In this document: piece by piece, positions 28,448 to 37,972 of the stretch
How positions within the stretch are numbered: the first letter of the stretch is position 1
Layout of the letters: each line of letters opens with the position of its first letter
Assembly: GCA_964535195.1 (NCBI GenBank)
Contig: CAZHSI010000002.1
Span: forward strand, 58,927 to 122,926
Source of the DNA: UBA9339 sp964535195
GTDB lineage: Bacteria; Pseudomonadota; Gammaproteobacteria; UBA9339
Reading direction: 5' to 3'
Length of the DNA stretch: 64,000 nucleotides
Notes under the pieces: model-generated
What the model saw: only the letters and a program-made list of their open reading frames with translations
Databases searched by the model: none
What the model was told of the DNA's origin: nothing
Translations under genes and position numbers: made by a program

Positions 28448-29452
28448 ATGAAATTTGTTGATGAAGCTAAAATAAAAGTTAAAGCAGGTAGTGGGGGCAA
28501 TGGCTGCCTCAGCTTTCGTCGCGAAAAATTTGCCCCTTTTGGTGGCCCCAATGGCGGCGATGGCGGTAATGGTGGTAGCATATTTTTCGTTACGGATCAA
28601 AATCTAAATACTCTAGTAGATTTTCGTTTCTGTAAAATCTATGAAGCGGAACGGGGCCAAGATGGCATGGGAAGCCAGTGCACTGGTAAAGATGGTAACG
28701 ACCTTACCATTCGAGTTCCCATAGGTACTCTGGTTTACGATGACGATACCGATGAGCTAATAGCTGACCTTAACCAATCAGAACAAAAAATCTGCGTTGC
28801 TAAAGGGGGGTTTCATGGGTTCGGTAACCTGTATTTTAAAAGCAGCACCAATCGCGCACCACGCCAAACCACTAAGGGAAAGCTCGGCGAAGAACGTAAT
28901 CTAAGACTAGAATTAAAATTATTAGCAGATGTCGGCTTACTTGGCCTACCTAATGCCGGTAAATCCACCTTTATTCGCGCTGTTTCTGCTGCTCGTCCCA
29001 AGGTAGCTGATTATCCTTTCACCACCTTGTATCCTAACCTTGGCGTCGTCCGTATCGATACTGAAAAAAGTTTTGTCGTCGCTGATATTCCCGGATTAAT
29101 TGCAGGCGCCTCTGAAGGAGCTGGGCTTGGTATCCAATTTTTGAAACATCTGTCCCGTACCAGCATCTTACTTCATTTAGTTGATATCGCCCCGCTCGAT
29201 GGTAGTGATCCAGTAGCAGCAATGAAAACGATTACCCAAGAAATAAAAAAATTTAGCAAAGACTTAGCAAAAAAAGAACGCTGGCTAGTGTTAAATAAAA
29301 TCGATATGTTATCAAAAGCTGAATTACAAACAAAAACCGAAGACCTTATAAAGCGCTTAAAATGGCGAGGAAAAGTCTTCCAAATATCTGCTATTAAAAA
29401 AATAGGAACTAAAGAACTGTGCTACAAAATAATGGAATATTTTGCAAAATAA
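28448..29452 (+). CDS. obgE: GTPase Obg/CgtA
   Basis: The glycine-rich Obg fold is at the N terminus (GSGGNGCLSFRREKF and GPNGGDGGNGGS). It is followed by the GTPase domain with G1 GLPNAGKST, G3 DIPGLIAGASEGAGLG, G4 NKID and G5 SAIKK. At 334 residues it lacks the acidic C-terminal tail of the 390-residue E. coli protein. It takes part in 50S assembly and stress control. It directly precedes the type IV secretion operon, with a 233-bp gap. Confidence 0.96.
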   Translation: MKFVDEAKIKVKAGSGGNGCLSFRREKFAPFGGPNGGDGGNGGSIFFVTDQNLNTLVDFRFCKIYEAERGQDGMGSQCTGKDGNDLTIRVPIGTLVYDDDTDELIADLNQSEQKICVAKGGFHGFGNLYFKSSTNRAPRQTTKGKLGEERNLRLELKLLADVGLLGLPNAGKSTFIRAVSAARPKVADYPFTTLYPNLGVVRIDTEKSFVVADIPGLIAGASEGAGLGIQFLKHLSRTSILLHLVDIAPLDGSDPVAAMKTITQEIKKFSKDLAKKERWLVLNKIDMLSKAELQTKTEDLIKRLKWRGKVFQISAIKKIGTKELCYKIMEYFAK

Positions 29453-29586
29453 CTAACAACGACGGTGCCTATAAACGTTAAGATATATTTGGTCACTTAA
29501 AGCTGGTTTTTGAAACTAAAAATTTCCCAAAATAGTATGCCATAGGGTTCGCTGAAGCTAATATAGAAATTTTATCGTCTAACGTA

Positions 29587-29614
29587 GTGACTTTAAAATC
29601 AAATTTGTTATAAT
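29587..29614 (+). promoter_or_regulatory. Candidate promoter of the trb operon
   Basis: GTGACT (29587-29592) and a perfect TATAAT (29609-29614), spacing 16, lie about 70 bases upstream of trbC. The -35 box is poor. Confidence 0.4.
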
Positions 29615-29685
29615 TTAGTATCTTAAGTGTTAAAAACATTTATTGCAAAATCATAAGGTTATAAAGTTCCAACAGGAGGTGTCAC

Positions 29686-30009
29686 TTGCGTAAAAAATGG
29701 CAGAAGTTTTTGTACCTCACAATAAATACCTTGATAGGCGTACAAGGATTAGTAATCAATGCTCACGCTGCTGAAACCGGTATGCCGTGGGAAGGCCCAC
29801 TAGAAAAAATTCTCGCATCCCTAACCGGTCCCGTAGCAAAGGTTTTAGGAGTAATAGCCATTGTCATTGCTGGCTTTGGCATAGCGTTTGGTGAGTCAGG
29901 AGGCTCCATGCGCCGCATTTTTCAAATAGTGTTGGGCCTATCAATAGCCTTTACCGCCTCAAGCTTGGTTGTTGGTTTATTCGGTTTTTCTGGCGGAGTA
30001 ACATTTTAA
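29686..30009 (+). CDS. trbC: Type IV secretion pilin, TrbC/VirB2 family
   Basis: The 107-residue precursor starts at TTG with an AGGAGGT SD. A signal peptide (about 1-29, ending INAHA) is followed by a mature subunit with two hydrophobic helices (about 49-67 and 80-101) around SGGSMRRIFQ, the usual TrbC/VirB2 layout. It forms the pilus of the secretion apparatus. First gene of the operon. Confidence 0.88.
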   Translation: MRKKWQKFLYLTINTLIGVQGLVINAHAAETGMPWEGPLEKILASLTGPVAKVLGVIAIVIAGFGIAFGESGGSMRRIFQIVLGLSIAFTASSLVVGLFGFSGGVTF

Positions 30010-30010
30010 A

Positions 30011-30265
30011 ATGAACGTCGCTGGATATCGCATTAGCCTCCATAATTCATTGACTACACCAATTATGCTTAGTGGAGTACCGCGTAAATTCGCCATTTTA
30101 AATTGGACTATTTGTGCAGCTTTGGTTTTAGGTTTACGCGCCGTTTACCTATTACCCCTATTTCTAATGCTACACATCGGTGCCGTATTTTTTGCAAAAA
30201 AAGACCCTAATTTTTTTGAGGTAATATTAAGACTTTTAAAACAAAAAAGGGTTTATAGAGTATAA
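30011..30265 (+). CDS. trbD: Type IV secretion inner-membrane protein, TrbD/VirB3 family
   Basis: The 84-residue protein has LSGVPRKFAILNW, typical of TrbD/VirB3, then a hydrophobic region and FFAKKDPNFFEVILR near the end. The start lies one base beyond the trbC stop, so translation is probably coupled. It associates with the TrbE ATPase at the inner membrane. Confidence 0.88.
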   Translation: MNVAGYRISLHNSLTTPIMLSGVPRKFAILNWTICAALVLGLRAVYLLPLFLMLHIGAVFFAKKDPNFFEVILRLLKQKRVYRV

Positions 30266-30284
30266 AAATTAAGTTGTAAATAAT

Positions 30285-32705
30285 ATGTTTAATATCTCAG
30301 AATATCGTCAAACACCAGACCGCCTGGCTGACCTGCTACCATGGGCAGCTTTGGTTGCCCGTGGCGTAGTTCTGAATAAGGATGGTTCCTTCCAAAGAAC
30401 CTTACGTTTCCGTGGCCCAGACTTAGAGTCAGCCACGGAAGCACAATTGGTTGCTGCATCCGCAAGATTGAACAATGTCCTCAAACGATTTGGCTCAGGT
30501 TGGGCTCTATATATAGAAGCTAAACGTAAATTGTATACCTCCTATCCAGAAAAATGTTTCTTTCCTGATCCATTAAGTATCCTCGTGGAAGCTGAAAGAA
30601 AAGAGAAATTTTCCGATATAGGAGAAAGCTTTGAAAGCAAATACTATTTAACTCTACAATTCTTACCCCCATCACAATCAACGTCAAAAGTAAGCACGTT
30701 AATGATCTCTCAAGAACAAAATACTGATGAAGATTATAATAAAAGTCTAGAATTGTTCGTCGCCACAACACAGCGCTTTTGTGACATCTTGCAAGACTTC
30801 ATGTATGAAGCAGAATTTCTTGATGACAACGAAACCTTAACCTATCTCCATTCTACAATTTCACCCAAACAACATGAGGTCGTAAAACCAGAAACCCCCA
30901 TGTATTTGGATGCATTTTTAGCTGATACGCCGCTTTTGGGCGGTATCGCGCCACAACTTGGCGACTATCATGTACGCACTATAACAATTTTAAGTTTTCC
31001 AGCCTCAACTACCCCGGCATTATTAGATCAGCTAAACCAATTACCATTTAGCTATCGTTTCGTAACCCGTTTCATTCCATTAGATAAGCCAGAAGCGGAA
31101 ACCATTTTGAAACGCTATAAACGGCTCTGGTTTGCTAAACGGAAGGGTTTATTTAATTTACTCCAAGAGGTTTTCACCAAAACTGAAACCCAGTTGATAG
31201 ATACAGCATCTATGGAAAAAGCTAGGGACGCTGATAGCGCCCTAAAAGAACTTGCAGAAGACTATGTATCTTTTGGCTATTACACAGCAACGGTAACAGT
31301 TATAGATCGAGATCTACTTAAAACCACCGAGATGCAACGAGAAATTGAAAGGGTGATAAACGGTTTAGGATTTACTACCATCGCTGAGACCTTTAATGCC
31401 GTAGAAGCCTGGCTATCTTCGTTACCTGGCCAAGCTTATGCCAATATCCGCACACCACTGCTTCACACTTTAAACTTAGCCCATCTCATACCTTTTTCTG
31501 CCACCTGGCCAGGCCCTGAAACTGATGCTCATCTAAAGGCACCACCATTAATGTATGTGCATACCCATGGTCGCACACCATTTCGTCTAGTAAATCACGT
31601 GGGTGACGTTGGCCACCAAATGATCATCGGTCCAACTGGTTCAGGTAAATCTGTATTGCTAACATTAATAGCACTACAATTCCGCCGCTATAAAGACGCG
31701 CAAGTATTCATATTTGATAAAGGCGGAAGTTTCTTAGCTACTACCGCAGGGGTTGGCGGTGGTTATTACGAACTTGGTACTAACTCTGAAACTTTAGCTT
31801 TTCAGCCTTTGGCAAATATTGACCAAGAACCAGAACGCATTTGGGTTGCCGAATGGATCCATGGCCTATTAATTAACGAACAAGTAAACGTTACGCCCGA
31901 AGTAAAACATATGATATGGGATGCTTTAACTTCACTATCAAATATGCCAAAACACCAACGGACAATGACCGGCCTAAGTGCATTAGTACAAAATAACATC
32001 TTACGCCAAGCCTTATTGACCTATACTTTAAATGGTCCTTTTGGTCATTTGTTAGACGCTGAATATGAGCAAGAATGTGATGATATATGGCAATGCTATG
32101 AAACTGAAGAGCTTATGAACACACCAAGTGTCATTGCGCCAGTTCTTAGCTACCTATTCCACCGCTTAGAAAAACGCTTTACCGGGGTGCCAACACTGCT
32201 ACTACTAGACGAGGCCTGGATTTATCTTGATCATCCAGTTTTCTCGGCAAAAATTCGTGATTGGTTAAAAACTTTGCGTAAGTTCAATGTTAGTGTCGTA
32301 TTTGCTACGCAATCTATCGAAGACGCACTGAATACCAGCATTGCTCCAGTATTGCTTGAGTCATGTCCCGCCCGTATCTTATTACCGAACGATCGTATTC
32401 TTGAGCCAAACATTAGAGCTTCTTATGAAAAACTGGGCCTAAATGAGCGGCAACTGCAGATCTTATCTACAGCAACCCCGAAACAACAATATTATTATCA
32501 ATCCCGTTTGGGGAATCGCCTATTTGATGTAGAATTAGGGCCGCTTGCCATGGTATTTTGTGCGGCCAGCCGCGCCGAAGATAAGGTGTTAGTTAAGGAA
32601 ATATTAGCACAGCATGACAGAAAAAAGTTTTTACCAGAATACTTGAAAGCAAGGGGGCTAGGCTGGGCTATGGATTTATATAATAATTTGTATAAAAAAA
32701 CATAA
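30285..32705 (+). CDS. trbE: Type IV secretion ATPase, TrbE/VirB4 family
   Basis: The 806-residue cytoplasmic ATPase has Walker A IGPTGSGKSVLLTL (about 448-458), HMIWDALTSLS, Walker B LLLLDEAWIYL (about 640) and FATQSIEDAL. The N-terminal half matches the CagE/TrbE/VirB domain. It drives pilus assembly and substrate transfer. A tandem 168-bp repeat separates it from trbF. Confidence 0.95.
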   Translation: MFNISEYRQTPDRLADLLPWAALVARGVVLNKDGSFQRTLRFRGPDLESATEAQLVAASARLNNVLKRFGSGWALYIEAKRKLYTSYPEKCFFPDPLSILVEAERKEKFSDIGESFESKYYLTLQFLPPSQSTSKVSTLMISQEQNTDEDYNKSLELFVATTQRFCDILQDFMYEAEFLDDNETLTYLHSTISPKQHEVVKPETPMYLDAFLADTPLLGGIAPQLGDYHVRTITILSFPASTTPALLDQLNQLPFSYRFVTRFIPLDKPEAETILKRYKRLWFAKRKGLFNLLQEVFTKTETQLIDTASMEKARDADSALKELAEDYVSFGYYTATVTVIDRDLLKTTEMQREIERVINGLGFTTIAETFNAVEAWLSSLPGQAYANIRTPLLHTLNLAHLIPFSATWPGPETDAHLKAPPLMYVHTHGRTPFRLVNHVGDVGHQMIIGPTGSGKSVLLTLIALQFRRYKDAQVFIFDKGGSFLATTAGVGGGYYELGTNSETLAFQPLANIDQEPERIWVAEWIHGLLINEQVNVTPEVKHMIWDALTSLSNMPKHQRTMTGLSALVQNNILRQALLTYTLNGPFGHLLDAEYEQECDDIWQCYETEELMNTPSVIAPVLSYLFHRLEKRFTGVPTLLLLDEAWIYLDHPVFSAKIRDWLKTLRKFNVSVVFATQSIEDALNTSIAPVLLESCPARILLPNDRILEPNIRASYEKLGLNERQLQILSTATPKQQYYYQSRLGNRLFDVELGPLAMVFCAASRAEDKVLVKEILAQHDRKKFLPEYLKARGLGWAMDLYNNLYKKT

Positions 32706-32706
32706 A

Positions 32707-33063
32707 TTTGTTTTACGAGGAATATACTGTTCGTAGATAAGTTTTCAGGGTAAAGTTATTAATGGAGCTATACTCCTCGTAAAATAAATTCAGGCACGAA
32801 GTCAAGCTGCGAGCGGCCGGAGTTTACATTTACGTAAATGAGGACCGCGAGCAACGTAGACGACAAAGCATCAATTTGTTTTACGAGGAATATACTGTTC
32901 GTAGATAAGTTTTCAGAGTAAAGTTACTAGTGGAGCTATACTCCTCGTAAAATAAATTCAGGCACGAAGTCAAGCTGCGAGCGGCCGGAGTTTACATTTA
33001 CGTAAATGAGGACCGCGAGCAGCGTAGACGACAAAGCATCAATTTGTTTTACGAGGAGTATAT
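32707..33063 (+). repeat. Tandem 168-bp palindromic repeat inside the trb operon
   Basis: Unit 1 (32707-32874) and unit 2 (32875-33042) are nearly identical, and a third unit begins at 33043 and ends at the trbF start. Each unit contains a roughly 118-bp imperfect palindrome bounded by ACTCCTCGTAAAATAAATT and AATTTGTTTTACGAGGAGT, with CATTTACGTAAATG near the centre. The last boundary, TTTTACGAGGAG, is the trbF ribosome-binding site. The transcript could fold into strong hairpins between trbE and trbF. Confidence 0.9.
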
Positions 33064-33756
33064 ATGACAAATCCTTTTAAAAGAGATACATCAAGCTACC
33101 ACGGTGGTGAGCCTATCACCCCCTACCAGCGTGCTTCCCAAGAATGGGACCTAAGAATAGGTTCTTCACGCGCCCAAGCAAGGAATTGGCGCATCTTAGC
33201 TATAATGTCACTGCTGATTGCTGCCTTGCTTACAATCGCAATTATTCTCATACTTGCCAATCGTAAAGACCACATTTATATCGCTGAGGTTACCAAAGAA
33301 GGTAAGGTTGTTAATGTTGCGCCGCTATTAGTACGCTATCAACCAACCGAAGCTCAAAAAGAATATTTTATTGCCCATTTTGTTGAATTAACTCGGAGTA
33401 TTCCTCTTGACCCAGTAGTAGCTAAAAAGAACTGGATAACTGCCTATGACTTCTTAAGCAGTCGCGGTGCCGAACGCCTTAGCTATTACTTCAAACAAAC
33501 TAATCCTATAGCAATACTTGGTAAAAAAACGGTTTCTATCCAGATCTTAGATATTAACCCTATAAGCTCGAATACTCTCAATGTTAATTGGCTAGAAACC
33601 ACTGTTAATACCAATGGCCAAGAAGAAGCAAAAAAAGCTTATAGTGGCGTCTTTACTATTGCTATAAAACAGCCAGAGAATAGTACGGAAATGTTGCGCA
33701 ATCCTTTAGGAATTCGCATTACAGATTTTAGCATTAAACCAAAAGAGTCTAAGTAA
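33064..33756 (+). CDS. trbF: Type IV secretion core protein, TrbF/VirB8 family
   Basis: The 230-residue bitopic protein has a short cytoplasmic N terminus with PYQRASQEWDLRIGSSR, one membrane helix (about 43-66) and a periplasmic NTF2-like domain typical of TrbF/VirB8. It nucleates assembly of the inner-membrane complex. Its SD is part of the upstream repeat. Confidence 0.92.
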   Translation: MTNPFKRDTSSYHGGEPITPYQRASQEWDLRIGSSRAQARNWRILAIMSLLIAALLTIAIILILANRKDHIYIAEVTKEGKVVNVAPLLVRYQPTEAQKEYFIAHFVELTRSIPLDPVVAKKNWITAYDFLSSRGAERLSYYFKQTNPIAILGKKTVSIQILDINPISSNTLNVNWLETTVNTNGQEEAKKAYSGVFTIAIKQPENSTEMLRNPLGIRITDFSIKPKESK

Positions 33757-33792
33757 CAAGTAAGAGCAAGTTGATTTTTGGAGTGATACTTT

Positions 33793-34737
33793 ATGAATAC
33801 AGCACAAAAAATTATTTTAACACTTTTATGCAGCACCCTTTTGTGCGCATGTCAAACTAAACCTAATATAGATAATCAACCTTACTCTCTGGCAGTCAAT
33901 GCTGGTAGCAAGATGCAACCGACTAAACTGGTACCGGTACCAATGCCTGGACAATTAATGTCTCTGAAACAGGGGAGCACAAAACACTTGGTGGGTGAAG
34001 CAGCTATTGAAGAAGCCAATAAAAAAGCGGTCAAACAACCATCCTCAGGAGCCTACATCAACTCGATTATGACCTTTGATTACATGCAAGGGGCGTTGTA
34101 TCAAATTTACGCTGCGCCACTTAGCGTGACTGATGTGCAGTTCCAAACTGGTGAGCACATTGTCGCTGCCGCGGCTGGCGACACTGTCCGTTGGCAAGTT
34201 TCTAAAACTTATAGTGGTGTTGGCGCCACCCGACAAGAACACTTGTTAATTAAGCCAACAGATGAGGGCTTAACTAATAGCCTCGTGGTAACTACCGATC
34301 TACGTACTTATCACATCATGCTGCATTCAACCCCTAAAACCTATATGGCATCAGTAACATGGCGCTATCCAACCAGCGATAATTTAGTAACTAACTTTGA
34401 AGACGATCCTTCATCAGATGCTAGTATCTCCGATATGGCTAATGGGGTCGATGTTAATAACATAACCTTTAACTATGACATTAAAATGCTCAAAGGACCG
34501 ACACCAGATTGGTATCCCAAAATCGTATTCAATGATGGCAATAAAACCTATATTAAATTTTCAAACCAAGCCCAAGAAACCCCATCTTTATTTATTGGCG
34601 ACAAGAAGCACAATGTTGTGACCAACTTCCGCGTACAAGGAAACTATTACGTGGTAGATAAAGTCGTTGACAAGGCCTTACTACAAGGTGGCATAAATAA
34701 CCGCAGTGTGGTTTACATATCGTTAAAAAAGAAATAG
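33793..34737 (+). CDS. trbG: Type IV secretion outer-membrane core protein, TrbG/VirB9 family
   Basis: The 314-residue protein has a lipoprotein-type signal (LLCSTLLCACQTKPN), a middle domain with YAAPLSVTDVQFQTGEHI, and a C-terminal beta domain with KIVFNDGNKTYIKF, all typical of TrbG/VirB9. The lipobox suggests that this protein itself is lipidated, which could compensate for the missing VirB7/TrbH lipoprotein. Confidence 0.92.
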   Translation: MNTAQKIILTLLCSTLLCACQTKPNIDNQPYSLAVNAGSKMQPTKLVPVPMPGQLMSLKQGSTKHLVGEAAIEEANKKAVKQPSSGAYINSIMTFDYMQGALYQIYAAPLSVTDVQFQTGEHIVAAAAGDTVRWQVSKTYSGVGATRQEHLLIKPTDEGLTNSLVVTTDLRTYHIMLHSTPKTYMASVTWRYPTSDNLVTNFEDDPSSDASISDMANGVDVNNITFNYDIKMLKGPTPDWYPKIVFNDGNKTYIKFSNQAQETPSLFIGDKKHNVVTNFRVQGNYYVVDKVVDKALLQGGINNRSVVYISLKKK

Positions 34738-34754
34738 AAGCGATTAATAAATTT

Positions 34755-35969
34755 ATGGAATTACACCCAAAACCAAAACAACCAATTGCTCTTAACCGTC
34801 CGCTAATAATAACAGTTGCCGTCGTCGTTGTGACAATATTGCTGTTTGCGATTGTTGCTGCATTAACTACTACTAGTCATGTTAAAACTAATGATACTGT
34901 ACCTACCGCAAAATTAACTGACGACAAGTTGACAGTTACTGCTGAACTAAACGGCTTACCGGAAAATTATAGTGATGTTGAGACTATAAAAAAGTATTCT
35001 GCAGATTCTTCACTATCACAACTTGAAATGCTTCAGGAGCAATTTAGAGAATTGCAAAGTGAGTATTCAAATCTAAGGCGGCAACTAGCAGAAAGGGATA
35101 CAACCCCCAAAAAACCCCCGGTTGATCCAAACCTACAAAAAATTAAAGAGACTAGCATGGTGTTTGGTGGCGTGGGCTCTAAAATCGACTCTTTATTAGG
35201 AGGACCTGGAGATAAAGAGAAACCAGTTTTAGGACCTGATGGCAAAGAAATCCCTGTACCCTCCCCCCAACAAGAAGAATTTTACAAAAAACAAACTGAG
35301 GATGCACATAAGTTAGCAACAATGAAAGGACAAGATCGCCCAGAAGATATCTATGATTTACATAATATCGTAAAACCCGTATCTAAGTATCAAATCATGT
35401 CTGGCACTTTAATTCCAGCTGTTTTAATCACCGGGATTGATACCTCATTATCTGGCACGATCGTCGCGCAAGTACGTTCACATGTCTTCGATACAGTAAG
35501 TGGCAAACATTTACTTATACCCCGTGGCTCAAAACTAATCGGAGAGTATGAATCTCGAGTTTCCACAGGTCAACGTAGAGTCTTACTAGCTTTTTCACGT
35601 ATCGTTAGACCTGATGGCACTTCTATTTTGCTCGGTAAGAATTTTTATGGAGTTGATGGCGCTGGTACTGCAGGAATTGAAGGCAGTGTTGATAACCATT
35701 GGGCAAGAATCATTGGCGCTTCAACAATCTCTGCTATTTTAAGTATTGGTGCTGGCATCGGCGGAGGCAACAGCAGCGGCAATAACTACCCGAGCTGGAA
35801 AGAAAGGATGGGCGGCGGTCTTGCGCAAAGTTTTGGTGGTATTGGCAGTAACATAGTAAACCGTGAATTAAGCGTACCACCAAAATTAACCCTACCCCCA
35901 GGGCATCAATTCAATATTTCCGTTAGAAAAGACATGATAGTTACACCATATAATTCAAGAAACTATTAA
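34755..35969 (+). CDS. trbI: Type IV secretion channel protein, TrbI/VirB10 family
   Basis: The 404-residue protein has one N-terminal membrane helix (about 16-40), a coiled-coil and Pro-rich linker (about 80-180) and the conserved C-terminal beta-barrel domain with SGTLIPAVLITGIDTSLSG and LLIPRGSKLIGEYES. It spans both membranes and gates the outer-membrane channel. Confidence 0.94.
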   Translation: MELHPKPKQPIALNRPLIITVAVVVVTILLFAIVAALTTTSHVKTNDTVPTAKLTDDKLTVTAELNGLPENYSDVETIKKYSADSSLSQLEMLQEQFRELQSEYSNLRRQLAERDTTPKKPPVDPNLQKIKETSMVFGGVGSKIDSLLGGPGDKEKPVLGPDGKEIPVPSPQQEEFYKKQTEDAHKLATMKGQDRPEDIYDLHNIVKPVSKYQIMSGTLIPAVLITGIDTSLSGTIVAQVRSHVFDTVSGKHLLIPRGSKLIGEYESRVSTGQRRVLLAFSRIVRPDGTSILLGKNFYGVDGAGTAGIEGSVDNHWARIIGASTISAILSIGAGIGGGNSSGNNYPSWKERMGGGLAQSFGGIGSNIVNRELSVPPKLTLPPGHQFNISVRKDMIVTPYNSRNY

Positions 35970-35977
35970 TAATAATT

Positions 35978-36304
35978 ATGAGATCGATTATATTTGTGAA
36001 ACTTCGGGAAACAAAAAAATTTTTAATCATCTCATTAGTTCTTGCATATTGCCTTGCTTATCCAGTATATAGCGCCGGAAATATTTTTGCAGATCTATTT
36101 AAACAGAAAGAATCAGCAGCAGCTAACAAAGCTGGCACTAATAGTAATAAAGCTGATCAAACAGAGTCAGCAACTAACCAAACAGCACAACAAACTATAC
36201 CACTTGAGCAAGCTTTCCAAGACGACACCTACGAAAACTTTGCCTCTCAAGAAAAGAATGAAAGAAAAATATTTGATGATAGCCTTTTAGGACCCCAATC
36301 ATGA
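35978..36304 (+). CDS. Small exported protein of the trb operon, unrecognised
   Basis: The 108-residue protein has a positively charged N terminus, a hydrophobic segment (about 15-32) and a signal-like AYPVYSAG end. The mature part is polar and rich in Asn, Gln and Ala. It lies between trbI and trbL and overlaps trbL by four bases (ATGA), so it is part of the operon. By position it could stand in for TrbJ/VirB5 or TrbK, but no similarity is visible. Confidence 0.7.
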   Translation: MRSIIFVKLRETKKFLIISLVLAYCLAYPVYSAGNIFADLFKQKESAAANKAGTNSNKADQTESATNQTAQQTIPLEQAFQDDTYENFASQEKNERKIFDDSLLGPQS

Positions 36305-37437
36305 CCATGAACGTGCCTATCGATCCAGGTGTAGTTACTCTTATTCAAGCTAATTTTCTTGATCAACTTAGGGCTGGGTTTGCTGTTACAGCTGGTTACG
36401 CCACTAATTTACTGTATTTTTTTGCTGCCATAGAAATAGCAGTCTTAGGCCTGCTGTGGGCACTACAACGAGATCTGGCTTGGGAAAAGTTATTTTTTAA
36501 GATCATTAAAATTGGGTTAATATTTTTTGTTATTAGTAATTATCCGTGGTTACTCCATACCATCTTATACAGTTTTGCAAAATTAGCTGGGGTCGTAATT
36601 AACAATAGTGAAGTTGCCCAGTACATTTTTAACCCAGCAAAGCTGTGGCAATATGGTTATAATATTGGCGTACACATACTTGAGTTTGCCGTAAATGGTA
36701 CAGTACCCGGGGTAATTCTCATCGAAGTTAGTATAGGTTTAGGAATCTTATTAGTATTTGGCCTCTTAGGAATCCAAATGATAACCCAAATAGTTAGTTT
36801 CTACGTGGTAGCTCTTGGCTCACTAATTTTACTACCATTTGGGGCGTTAACTTCCGGACGCGGTATGTTTGATAAGGCAGTACAAGCAGTATTAAAATCA
36901 GGTTTACGCCTGATGGTATTAATTATCATTATCGGCGTCGCGACAGTAACCTGGGATGGTTTTCAGTTAAACGATCTTGCGACCGCAAAAACTTTTACCC
37001 TTAATCAACCGTTAGGTTTATTTTTTACCGCCCTGTTATTTTTATGCTTAGCGATCTATTTACCTAAAGCGATTAGTGAAGCTGTCGGCAACCTAAACAG
37101 CAGTATTTTTGAAGGTGGCCAACAAACTGTAGTTACTGTACGTGAACCGACTGTCGCTTTTCCTCCAATGGCAGCTGGACACCTTGCTAATATGCAAGCT
37201 GCCACTACGATTGCTCCAGGAACTCTTGGCGGCGGCGTATATGAAGGTGCAGCTAGTGCAGCCGCTGCTGCCAACATACCAACTGTAGTTACGAGTGGAC
37301 CTATTGGTAGCAGTTTGGAAAGTAGAGCGTCACAAGAACCGATGGGTCAGGCAAGCGCTATTGCCAAAAGTATCTCCGCTACTACAGTTAAAAAAATACA
37401 AGAAGCAGTCAATAAGGCCGTAAAAGAGAAAACCTAA
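36301..37437 (+). CDS. trbL: Type IV secretion polytopic membrane protein, TrbL/VirB6 family
   Basis: The 378-residue protein has five to six membrane helices in the first 280 residues, with FPPMAAGHLANM and an Ala/Ser-rich tail after them, as in TrbL/VirB6 proteins. It forms part of the inner-membrane pore. The start overlaps the stop of the upstream small gene. Confidence 0.88.
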   Translation: MTMNVPIDPGVVTLIQANFLDQLRAGFAVTAGYATNLLYFFAAIEIAVLGLLWALQRDLAWEKLFFKIIKIGLIFFVISNYPWLLHTILYSFAKLAGVVINNSEVAQYIFNPAKLWQYGYNIGVHILEFAVNGTVPGVILIEVSIGLGILLVFGLLGIQMITQIVSFYVVALGSLILLPFGALTSGRGMFDKAVQAVLKSGLRLMVLIIIIGVATVTWDGFQLNDLATAKTFTLNQPLGLFFTALLFLCLAIYLPKAISEAVGNLNSSIFEGGQQTVVTVREPTVAFPPMAAGHLANMQAATTIAPGTLGGGVYEGAASAAAAANIPTVVTSGPIGSSLESRASQEPMGQASAIAKSISATTVKKIQEAVNKAVKEKT

Positions 37438-37444
37438 GATATCG

Positions 37445-37966
37445 ATGCCTGCCTTTTTTAAAAAATTTCTACCGTTACTCCTCAGTTTAGCGTTTATTGG
37501 AACACTTGCTTTAACTGTAATTTTCGTAAAAAAAGCTGGCTATCATGTGGTCTATACCGCAACTAAAAGCGTACCACGTGGACTTTACCTGATCGTACCA
37601 ATAAAAAAAATCGCGCGTTTTGACTTGATAGAATTTGTCCCCCCCAAAGCTGCCTATGATTTTGCTAAAAAAAATCGTTGGCTTCCCCAAAATGGCACCA
37701 TGATTAAATATGTTTTTGCTGTTCCCGGCGATCATATCTTGATCGATAACCAAGAAATCTTGGTTAACCATAAAAAGGTAGGCCGCATCTATAAATTTTA
37801 TGCGCCAAATAAATTGTTACCCCAAACAAAAATTTGCGGTAGACTACAAGTTGACCAATATCTACTGCTTAGCACTAAAAGTGAGCGTTCTTTCGATGGT
37901 AGATATTTTGGCTTAGTAACATTACCAAACATTTTAGGGAAAGCTTACCCAATAATAGTAGAATAA
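37445..37966 (+). CDS. traF: TraF-like S26 signal peptidase
   Basis: The 173-residue membrane-anchored protease has the conjugative-peptidase motifs SVPRGLYLI with S42 as nucleophile, MIKYVFAVPGDH with K89 as general base, and SFDGRYFG. In RP4, TraF cyclises the TrbC pilin, so this enzyme probably matures the TrbC product here. It is encoded between trbL and trbB. Confidence 0.88.
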   Translation: MPAFFKKFLPLLLSLAFIGTLALTVIFVKKAGYHVVYTATKSVPRGLYLIVPIKKIARFDLIEFVPPKAAYDFAKKNRWLPQNGTMIKYVFAVPGDHILIDNQEILVNHKKVGRIYKFYAPNKLLPQTKICGRLQVDQYLLLSTKSERSFDGRYFGLVTLPNILGKAYPIIVE

Positions 37967-37972
37967 AAACCT

